Shown here: positions 1 through 5,117 of the stretch, in pieces
How the letters are laid out: each line of letters starts with the position of its first letter
Numbering within the stretch: position 1 is the first letter of the stretch
Assembly: GCA_934667795.1 (NCBI GenBank)
Contig: CAKUMP010000154.1
Span: forward strand, 1 to 5,928
Direction of reading: 5' to 3'
Source of the DNA: an uncultured Chthoniobacterales bacterium
Lineage (GTDB): Bacteria > Verrucomicrobiota > Verrucomicrobiia > Chthoniobacterales > CAKUMP01
Length of the DNA stretch: 5,928 bases
Notes under the pieces: generated by a model
Databases searched by the model: none
Seen by the model: the letters and a program-made list of their open reading frames with translations, nothing else
Told to the model about the DNA's origin: nothing
Made by a program: the position numbers and the translations under genes

Positions 1-329
1 CTATAAGGAGGCGCGCAGCAGCACAAAAAGCGTAAATTCGTCAATGCGCGAATCTGATGCCAGGCTCCGGCTGGAATCAATACGCCGTCGCCAACTTTTA
101 CTTCCCGCTCCTCACCCTCGATTTCCACGAGGCCTCGCCCGTCCGTAATAAAATAAAATTCTTCGCTCTTTTGATGATAATGACGATCCGTCGCATTTCC
201 TTCGGGTAAATAAGCTTCTGCCAGGCTCTGATTTGCTACCGGTGCGCAGGATAAATCCAATATACTGCGAATTTCAGACCCATCTTTTGTGACAAATGGC
301 TCTGCCTCGTGTAAGTTTCGTATCATCAT
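1..329 (-). CDS. Cupin-domain protein, 3' end cut by window edge
   Basis: Reading the minus strand from position 329 gives 109 uninterrupted residues that run off the left edge. Both cupin motifs are visible. Motif 1 is G44-x5-H50-x-H52-x4-E57-x6-G64, which matches the classical metal-binding pattern exactly. Motif 2 is G80-x5-P86-x-G88-x2-H91, within VLIPAGAWHQI. H50, H52, E57 and H91 are the expected ligands for a divalent metal. The last visible residues, CCCAPPY, resemble the end of a cupin domain, so probably only a short tail is missing. Small single-domain cupins of this kind are soluble and act as sugar or metabolite isomerases, dioxygenases or binding proteins; the substrate cannot be read from the sequence. 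Two ATG codons are adjacent (329 and 326) with no clear ribosome-binding site, so the start is uncertain by one residue. It is divergent from the dehydrogenase gene. The family call is firm; the function is open. Confidence 0.85.
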   Translation of the reverse strand, partial: MMIRNLHEAEPFVTKDGSEIRSILDLSCAPVANQSLAEAYLPEGNATDRHYHQKSEEFYFITDGRGLVEIEGEEREVKVGDGVLIPAGAWHQIRALTNLRFLCCCAPPY

Positions 330-377
330 CTTATAAGAATGCGTGATTTTTTCTAAAAAATAAACGATAATCCCAAT
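330..377. promoter_or_regulatory. Divergent promoter region between cupin and SDR genes
   Basis: This 48-bp AT-rich gap must hold the start signals of both flanking genes unless these lie inside the genes. A GATAAT hexamer at 366-371 resembles a -10 box for the plus-strand gene and would place transcription start within a base or two of the ATG at 378. No convincing -35 box lies 16-18 bp upstream. An AT-only palindrome (ATTTTTT-CT-AAAAAAT, 346-361) sits in the middle, but its composition makes it weak evidence for an operator. No Shine-Dalgarno sequence precedes either start codon. Confidence 0.35.
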
Positions 378-1187
378 ATGCGCTCCTTCGATAATATTAC
401 TGCCGTTATTACAGGCGCTTCTTCTGGAATTGGTCAGGAGATGGCCATTCAGCTCGCCCCCTTAGCCAAATGTCTGATTCTCGTCGCTCGTCGCAGGGAC
501 CGACTGGAAGCGTTAAAAGAAGAACTACTCATCATCAACCCGGACCTCCTGGTTGAACTGTATTCTGTCGATTTCGCAGACGAGGAAGCCGTCGAGGAGT
601 TTGCTGAAACCCTGCAACAACGCACGGTTAAAGTCCAATTGCTGATCAATAACGCCGGCTCAGGCGACCGCGGCCTCTTCGAAAACAGCTCCTGGAATAA
701 AACCCGGGGGATGCTCGAAACCAATATCAAAGCACTCACCAAACTCACCCACGCACTCCTCCCGGATATGCTCCGCGCAAATTATGGCGCCATTTTGAAT
801 GTCAGTTCCGTGGCAGGACTTGTCCCCGTTTCAGGTATGGCGGTTTATGCTGCAAGCAAGTCCTATGTGACCAGTTTCTCCGAAGCGCTACGCGCAGAAT
901 TACGCGACACCGGGGTAAAAGTCTGTACGCTCTGCCCCGGTCCGGTTAAAACCGAGTTTGGAACCATCGCTCAAAGAACACACGAACTGGAAACCGCCGA
1001 TTCTGCCCCGGGCTTTCTCTACATGCCCCTGGAAACCGTCGCGCGCGAAGGACTGTTAATGGTCCTGCACGACCGAGCACGCGTAGTTCCCGGTCTCCCG
1101 ATGGCAATCCTGATTACCCTCGTTTCGCTCCTCCCCCTCTTTATTTTGCGCCGAATTCTGGAAAATCGCGCGCGAATGTGGGAATAA
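378..1187 (+). CDS. Short-chain dehydrogenase/reductase (SDR), NADP(H)-type
   Basis: A 269-residue classical SDR with all diagnostic motifs in order. The Rossmann glycine motif TGASSGIG is at residues 12-19, the NNAG motif at 91-94 and the structural Asn at N116. The catalytic residues are S144, Y157 and K161 (YAASK), followed by the PG motif (CPGPVKTEF, 186-194). Arginines R38 and R39 after the second beta strand favour NADP(H) over NAD(H). It should therefore catalyse reversible carbonyl/alcohol oxidoreduction; the substrate cannot be inferred. The C-terminal segment around residues 235-258 is hydrophobic and is followed by RRILENRARMWE, suggesting a membrane-associated tail as in many DltE/YqjQ-like SDRs. 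The start gives the usual short lead before the nucleotide-binding motif, although no Shine-Dalgarno sequence is present. It is the first gene of a same-strand run of three, 52 bp ahead of the TMEM14-like gene. Overlapping open frames on the other strand are shadows. Confidence 0.93.
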   Translation: MRSFDNITAVITGASSGIGQEMAIQLAPLAKCLILVARRRDRLEALKEELLIINPDLLVELYSVDFADEEAVEEFAETLQQRTVKVQLLINNAGSGDRGLFENSSWNKTRGMLETNIKALTKLTHALLPDMLRANYGAILNVSSVAGLVPVSGMAVYAASKSYVTSFSEALRAELRDTGVKVCTLCPGPVKTEFGTIAQRTHELETADSAPGFLYMPLETVAREGLLMVLHDRARVVPGLPMAILITLVSLLPLFILRRILENRARMWE

Positions 1188-1239
1188 GCTTTAAAACTTT
1201 CTTAATCCATTCAACCATTCATTCTAACCATTCCTAATT

Positions 1240-1560
1240 ATGTTATCATTTCTTAAAATCTATTACTTTATTTTTGGCCTCCTCACGATCGCAGGGGGTG
1301 TCATGGGATACATCAAAGCAGCAAGCAACGCATCCCTGATCGCAGGGGGAATCAGCGGAATCCTGATTGTGGTGGCGGCATTATTGCTCACTGCCAAAAC
1401 CGAAATTGCCTTACTGTTAGGCGGATTAATTTCCATCGCACTGATTGGCCGTTTTGCTCCCGCCTTTTTCAAAGAGGGCGCATTTATGCCTGCTGGTCTC
1501 ATGACGATCCTTTCTATCGTCGGACTCGTCCTGACAGTCCTCACTTTTTTCAAGCGGTAA
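1240..1560 (+). CDS. TMEM14-family small membrane protein
   Basis: A 106-residue, strongly hydrophobic protein with four predicted membrane helices at about residues 5-25, 32-52, 55-72 and 84-104. The signature of the TMEM14/UPF0136 (Tmemb_14) family is visible: a glycine-rich first helix ending in GGVMGYIKAAS, then SLIAGGISG, then GRF and MPAGLM near the last helix. Length and helix number match the family. Eukaryotic relatives (TMEM14 proteins, chloroplast FAX1) have been linked to lipid or porphyrin precursor transport; the bacterial role is not established and transport is only an analogy. The protein should lie in the inner membrane. The leader 1188-1239 is almost free of G, contains CCATTC three times and has no Shine-Dalgarno sequence. 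The gap to the next gene is 17 bp, so it is probably transcribed with that gene. Confidence 0.88.
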   Translation: MLSFLKIYYFIFGLLTIAGGVMGYIKAASNASLIAGGISGILIVVAALLLTAKTEIALLLGGLISIALIGRFAPAFFKEGAFMPAGLMTILSIVGLVLTVLTFFKR

Positions 1561-1577
1561 AATACTTTTTAAAAAAA

Positions 1578-3050
1578 ATGGCTGACTCCAAACCTCCTGC
1601 CAGTCAACGCAACCGTCCATACTGGGTGATCGGGACAATCGCCCTCGCTTTCGCTTCTTCCGGATGTCCACAAACCGAAAGAGCGACGGAAGCTCCACCC
1701 ACCCCGACTCCTCAACCGGCAACGCCCATCCCCACCCCAACCCCGGAACCCAGCCCCACTCCTCTTCCAACCGTATTTATCCCACGTCAGGAGTTAGATA
1801 CGGCTAAACTTTATGGCGATATTCTGGTTTCTTCCGAACTGATCACGTCACAAGGCCGGCCGTCGTCGGTGGAACGTCTGGACCCGAAAAGTTTTGAATT
1901 AAAACTGGAATTAAAAATCCGTGTGCCGGAAGCTCATGCCAGTCTGGAAAAATTATCGGAAATCAATCCCGACCTTCCCAACGTCCTGCCCGGCCTCGCG
2001 GCTATGATCACGGACGCAAAAGTGTCCAATTTCTATCATGGGCTCTACGAAAATAAGGTAAACTACCAGAAAAACCGGATCGGACGTCTGGAACGTTTAC
2101 TTTCCCGACACAATTTTTTCGATTGTGAAACGATTCTGGAAATGACGCATCCGGAAACAGGCAGAAAAGTTTTGTTAATACAATCCGAAATGGATGTGAA
2201 TGGGGACGGTTCCGATGGAGATCGTTTATTACCGGTGGATCAAACCTCTCCCACTTTCCAGCCCTACACGAGTTATCGCTGGCGAAAACAAACCGATAAT
2301 CCCAATGAATTTTTAGCTCCCCGAGAAGAAAAATTAAAGGAACTGGAAGAACGTTTTGCCGTCAAAGGGTTATCGATTGAAGAAAACCGCTCTTTACGGT
2401 CGGGTATCGACAAATTGAAGGTCGAAATTGCCGATTTAAAAACGTACAGTTATCTCCTGTCGCGTGCGGACCCCTTTATTGTTGTACCGGGCTTTATGCG
2501 TCGGGATAAAAGTTTACCTTTTGCGCCTCAACTGGGAGACTATGCGGCGGTCATTTATGAAAACCGCATTTACCCAGCTATTCTGGGGGATGTTGGTCCT
2601 TCGCATAAAATGGGAGAAGCCTCGCTGCGGATTTGTCGGGAAATTAACCCAAAATCCAGTGGATACCAACGCGCCGAAAGCGAATTAAAAGTGACCTATT
2701 TAGTTTTCCCCGGCACCGCAGAACCAACCGCCGGTCCTCCCAACCTGGAAGCCTGGCACGCTGCCTGCGAAAAATATCTCCAGGAAATCGGCGGATATCA
2801 AGGCACCCTTTTCGTCTGGGAAGACATGACCGCTCCACCGCCCACACCCACTCCGGAACCAACTCCTACTCCTGCACTCGCTCCAACTTCAGAGTCCACT
2901 CCTGCCACGGAACCCACACCCACATCCACTCCCGAATCCACACCTTCACCGGCATCCACACCAACGCCAGATCCTGCAAGTCCGGAACCAACCCCGACAC
3001 CCACATCTCCCGTCATCCTCCCTGGGAGCACCGACGTCCCCGTCGGCTGA
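1578..3050 (+). CDS. GH75-like (chitosanase family) putative lipoprotein with Pro/Thr linkers
   Basis: A 490-residue secreted-type protein. Residues 11-30 form a basic then hydrophobic segment ending in FASSGC; C30 could be lipidated, but the lipobox is imperfect (Ser at -3). Residues 38-65 are a Pro/Thr linker. The core, about 66-418, ends in the part resembling glycoside hydrolase family 75: EMDVNGDGSDGDR (204-216), PYTSY (229-233), PFIVVPGF (299-306), LGDYAAVIYENRIYPAILGD (319-338) and GPSHKMGEASLRI (340-352). Fungal GH75 chitosanases have an Asp in a GD segment and a Glu in GEAS as catalytic acids; D338 and E347 occupy those places. A charged, probably coiled-coil stretch (249-290) is inserted between conserved blocks. 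Residues 419-477 are a second Pro/Thr/Ser/Glu-rich tail. Family enzymes hydrolyse chitosan (EC 3.2.1.132), but activity on chitosan here is inference, since bacterial members may use other amino-sugar polymers. The start has an A-rich leader and no Shine-Dalgarno sequence. Confidence 0.85.
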   Translation: MADSKPPASQRNRPYWVIGTIALAFASSGCPQTERATEAPPTPTPQPATPIPTPTPEPSPTPLPTVFIPRQELDTAKLYGDILVSSELITSQGRPSSVERLDPKSFELKLELKIRVPEAHASLEKLSEINPDLPNVLPGLAAMITDAKVSNFYHGLYENKVNYQKNRIGRLERLLSRHNFFDCETILEMTHPETGRKVLLIQSEMDVNGDGSDGDRLLPVDQTSPTFQPYTSYRWRKQTDNPNEFLAPREEKLKELEERFAVKGLSIEENRSLRSGIDKLKVEIADLKTYSYLLSRADPFIVVPGFMRRDKSLPFAPQLGDYAAVIYENRIYPAILGDVGPSHKMGEASLRICREINPKSSGYQRAESELKVTYLVFPGTAEPTAGPPNLEAWHAACEKYLQEIGGYQGTLFVWEDMTAPPPTPTPEPTPTPALAPTSESTPATEPTPTSTPESTPSPASTPTPDPASPEPTPTPTSPVILPGSTDVPVG

Positions 3051-3116
3051 TTCAGAAGTTTATACATTAAGTGATTTTATTCACATAATAACAGCTTTCC
3101 CAATCGAATGAAGCGT

Positions 3117-3238
3117 ATTTGGAGTGCGGCGGTTTCCGCCGCTTTGGATCATAGCGAATGGGATGTATAAACCACCTTCGCGTGGCAAAACTCACACGTC
3201 ATTCAAACCAAAGCGGTGCAGAGCCCCACACTCCAAAT
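3117..3238. repeat. 122-bp inverted-repeat element (MITE- or REP-like)
   Basis: The left arm (3117-3147) and right arm (3208-3238) are 31-bp imperfect inverted repeats. By hand alignment they match at 25 of 31 positions without gaps. Both begin ATTTGGAGTG and end CCGCTTTGG when read inward. The left arm also folds on itself (GCGGCGG-TTT-CCGCCGC, 3126-3142). The 60-bp centre is not repeated and contains no transposase. The element fills most of the convergent gap between the GH75-like and DUF4126 genes. It could be a non-autonomous mobile element, a REP-type palindrome or a two-way transcription terminator. I believe similar sequences recur in Verrucomicrobiota genomes, but that is recollection and is not shown by this window. 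No clear target-site duplication is visible. Confidence 0.7.
3126..3142. terminator. GC-rich hairpin, possible terminator of the GH75-like gene
   Basis: A perfect 7-bp GC stem with a TTT loop (GCGGCGG / CCGCCGC) lies about 75 bp after the stop codon of the GH75-like gene, inside the left arm of the inverted-repeat element. Only TTT follows before GG, so it lacks the run of T typical of an intrinsic terminator. It may impede transcription or simply be part of the repeat. Confidence 0.25.
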
Positions 3239-3272
3239 TCTTCCCGTGGAGTGGGAAAAAGGACAGAGTAAT

Positions 3273-4355
3273 TCAAGAAATAGATTTTTGAAACGACTCG
3301 GATGTCTCCATGCCTTTGGACGTGGCATTTTCGGATCGTGTCGTTTCTACAGACAGGGCAGAAACTTTTTCCAATTTTGCCAAGACCTGATCTGCAATCA
3401 CGCGGTTTCGACAATCGAAAACAAATTCATATTCTCTCTTTTCGCCCGGCTGGTAAATTTTCAGATGACTGGCCAGAAACCCCTGATTTAACTGCACTTT
3501 TTTCTCCGTCAAAGGAATCCTGATGACGGCTGAACGGAAGCGTTTCTTCCGAACAAAAACCAGTTCTTGCGGGTTATTTTCTGTTCTCAGCAAATATCCA
3601 AAACAAAATGTCGGGACCCCCGGGCAACGTCCGGTCAGAACTTGTACGGCAAAGTCGATCGGCTCATTGGAAATCCCTTCCGCATGCAGCGAATGCTCAA
3701 CCCCCGAAGGAACATGTTTTGGTAATTCCACCCCTTTTCCTTCCACCATTGGCAACGCCTGCAGCTTCCTCCAGATCAACCACAACTTCCCTCGCGACCC
3801 CCGATATAACCTCGGCAAATACACATAACTCAACGCCAGTAACAAAATTAAAACCACCAGCGAAACTACCGGATTTGCAAAAATTAACCATAACCCACCC
3901 ACCACCGCCACATCCTCAACCGAACTTACCATCATATTCGAAACCGGCTCCGGCGAGCCATTCACCAATAACCGTGAACCCGCTTTCACTGTGTGCGCAG
4001 TCAACGCAAACCCAAATGCCAGAATCGCAACCACGACTTCAAACACTTCATTGGTCGTCCCCAATGCCTGAATCGCTAACAATGTCCCCCCCACCGGGCG
4101 TATCACCGTATGCAAGGTGTCCCACAAGGAATCCACCCACGGGATCTTGTCCGCAAAAAATTCCAGAAAAAATAAAACCCCCGAAATCGTCAATATCGCC
4201 GGATGCGACAATATCTCCAATTGCTGATACTGCTCCGCTAACGAAATCCAGTCAAATCGAATCGCTAATCCCGTCAGAAAAACAGTTAAATATAAATTTA
4301 CCCCAGCTAAAGTCGCTAAACCTAACGCCATTCCGAGGAGTTCCAGATGTTCCAT
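3273..4355 (-). CDS. DUF4126-domain membrane protein with C-terminal extension
   Basis: A 360-residue protein in two parts. Residues 1-182 match the DUF4126 membrane domain. Hydrophobic helices lie at about 5-30, 51-69, 85-99, 103-122 and 148-180. Conserved-looking loops are EFFADKIPWVDSLWDTLHTV (65-84) with RPVGG (86-90), HTVKAGSR (121-128), NGSPEPVSN (132-140) and SSVEDV (144-149). DUF4126 has no established function; it is an inner-membrane domain found in several bacterial phyla. Residues 183-360 form a soluble extension, probably cytoplasmic, containing TGRCPGVPTFCFGYLL (241-256) and alternating beta-like strands up to about 315. It ends in a Ser/Thr/Glu-rich tail. I do not recognise this second domain. 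The ATG at 4355 is followed directly by the first helix; no Shine-Dalgarno sequence precedes it. The long open frame on the opposite strand is a shadow. It converges with the GH75-like gene. Confidence 0.87.
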   Translation of the reverse strand: MEHLELLGMALGLATLAGVNLYLTVFLTGLAIRFDWISLAEQYQQLEILSHPAILTISGVLFFLEFFADKIPWVDSLWDTLHTVIRPVGGTLLAIQALGTTNEVFEVVVAILAFGFALTAHTVKAGSRLLVNGSPEPVSNMMVSSVEDVAVVGGLWLIFANPVVSLVVLILLLALSYVYLPRLYRGSRGKLWLIWRKLQALPMVEGKGVELPKHVPSGVEHSLHAEGISNEPIDFAVQVLTGRCPGVPTFCFGYLLRTENNPQELVFVRKKRFRSAVIRIPLTEKKVQLNQGFLASHLKIYQPGEKREYEFVFDCRNRVIADQVLAKLEKVSALSVETTRSENATSKGMETSESFQKSIS

Positions 4356-4460
4356 ATCCGCATCTTAACACCAAATTTCTCATTTTTCATCCGGTTTTTT
4401 TCATTAGAAAAATTTATTGTCCGCCTGATACGGCATAAAAATAATTTTTTTGAAATTTTA

Positions 4461-4490
4461 TTGAGATTATGTCTCATTATGGTGTATTAT
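4461..4490 (+). promoter_or_regulatory. Sigma70-like promoter for the 4502 gene
   Basis: TTGAGA (4461-4466) and TATTAT (4485-4490) each differ from the bacterial -35 and -10 consensus at one position and are separated by 18 bp. Transcription would start near 4497, only about five bases before the ATG at 4502, giving an almost leaderless mRNA. A short inverted repeat, TGAGA-TTATG-TCTCA (4462-4476), overlaps the -35 box and could be an operator, but it is too short to be sure. The rest of the divergent gap (4356-4460) is AT-rich, with T runs and no clear promoter for the DUF4126 gene. Confidence 0.55.
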
Positions 4491-4501
4491 TAGTTATACC
4501 G

Positions 4502-4921
4502 ATGGCAAAAGAAATTACACAGACCCCTCGCGGATGGCGGACAGAAGCTGCACGAATTGTCGAGGAATTGTTTTCACAAACTCCTTCTTCGCAATGGGAT
4601 TTGCTTTTGGAGTTACGTAGTGGTTTGTTAACCGGGCAAAACTGGGAAAAGGTTCTTGAATGTTTCCTGCACTGCCGTTTGCTGATGGAAATGGACCATT
4701 ACCTGCCCTTTTACCGGTTGCGCAAATTGTTGACAAACGGATTAAAACTGGAAGCTGGTCGCTTGAATCGCCCCAACTTGCTGGATCAGTTGTTGCGACG
4801 TAAGCATCGCTCTCTGGACACCATCCGTCGCGCATTACATCGGGAACATTTCGAACACTTTACCGATATCCCATTGCCAGAAGTCCGTCTGGTAGAACAG
4901 TTTAGGGCAGTTGACAGTTGA
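4502..4921 (+). CDS. Hypothetical helical basic protein
   Basis: A 139-residue protein that I do not recognise. It looks entirely alpha-helical, with no signal peptide or membrane segment. An amphipathic region (RTEAARIVEELF) is followed by leucine-rich helices and a strongly basic stretch (LLRRKHRSLDTIRRALHREH), so nucleic-acid or protein binding is possible but unproven. An in-frame ATG at 4469 would add 11 residues. I prefer 4502 because a good promoter lies across 4461-4490, so the mRNA probably begins after 4469, and because the extra residues (MSHYGVLLVIP) do not resemble the rest. The last residues, AVDS, and the TGA stop are encoded by a 7-bp tandem repeat, so the original C-terminus may have been altered. 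It diverges from the DUF4126 gene and converges with the AraC-type regulator. The open frame is long and leucine/charged-residue rich, which supports a real gene. Confidence 0.65.
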   Translation: MAKEITQTPRGWRTEAARIVEELFSQTPSSQWDLLLELRSGLLTGQNWEKVLECFLHCRLLMEMDHYLPFYRLRKLLTNGLKLEAGRLNRPNLLDQLLRRKHRSLDTIRRALHREHFEHFTDIPLPEVRLVEQFRAVDS

Positions 4922-5038
4922 CAGTTGTCCGGTACGAATTAGATTCTCCGATCCATTTTTTGCGTTTCTTTCCAAGGCATCCACCACCTTAACCTGGTCG
5001 CTTTTGCCTTTGAAAGTGTTACCCATGTATTGAACCAT
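4835..5038 (-). CDS. Doubtful small ORF or gene remnant between the heptamer arrays
   Basis: A 67-residue open frame. Its first 37 residues (starting MVQYMGNTFKGKSDQVKVVD, then ALERNAKNGSENLIRTG) look like coding sequence, with a balanced mix of charged and polar residues. The start has an AGGT seven bases upstream, the nearest thing to a Shine-Dalgarno sequence in the window. The frame then passes through the heptamer repeat (QLSTVNC) and ends antisense to the 4502 gene, where it no longer looks natural. It may be a small gene truncated by the repeat, a remnant, part of a dispersed element, or chance. No family is recognised. Confidence 0.25.
   Translation of the reverse strand: MVQYMGNTFKGKSDQVKVVDALERNAKNGSENLIRTGQLSTVNCPKLFYQTDFWQWDIGKVFEMFPM
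4908..4927 (+). repeat. Heptamer tandem repeat CAGTTGA, left array
   Basis: Almost three head-to-tail copies of CAGTTGA (the third lacks its last base). The array encodes the final residues and TGA stop of the 4502 gene. Its exact complement occurs in inverted orientation at 5095-5115, so the two arrays could pair across about 170 bp. Seven-base tandem repeats of this sort are known as STRR-like repeats in several bacterial groups. Confidence 0.85.
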
Positions 5039-5080
5039 TGTTGTTACCTATGTTCTGACTGCGCCCCACACCCCACGCCA

Positions 5081-5117
5081 TCAACTGTCCCTTGTCAACT
5101 GTCAACTGTCAACTGTC
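5081..5117 (-). repeat. Heptamer tandem repeat CAGTTGA, right inverted array
   Basis: On the plus strand there are three tandem TCAACTG units (5095-5115) plus an isolated unit at 5081-5087, separated by TCCCTTG. This is the reverse complement of the left array. It encodes the C-terminal QLTVDS and the TGA stop of the AraC-type regulator. Together the two arrays make an inverted-repeat bracket around the convergent gap. Confidence 0.85.

Noticed and set aside
2798..3067. Gly/Val-rich minus-strand open frame
   Set aside because: It is the complement of the Pro/Thr-rich tail of the GH75-like protein; its repeats reflect the low-complexity codons of that tail.
3071..3084. GTGA-TTTTAT-TCAC hairpin as terminator after the GH75-like gene
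   Set aside because: The stem is only 4 bp, AT-rich and not followed by a T run.
3241..3257. TTCCC/GGGAA hairpin as terminator of the DUF4126 gene
   Set aside because: The stem is only 5 bp, and on the minus strand no T tract follows it.
3608..4438. 276-codon open frame on the plus strand
   Set aside because: It lies antisense to the DUF4126 gene, is rich in Pro and Ser in the manner of a shadow frame, and shows no domain; the minus-strand protein has clear membrane helices and family motifs.
4415..4442. TTATTG and TAAAAA as a plus-strand promoter
   Set aside because: The -35 match is poor, and a much better pair with 18-bp spacing lies just downstream at 4461-4490.
4908..5117. CRISPR array
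   Set aside because: The units are 7 bp, directly tandem without spacers, and occur as two inverted groups, unlike CRISPR repeats of 23-47 bp with unique spacers.
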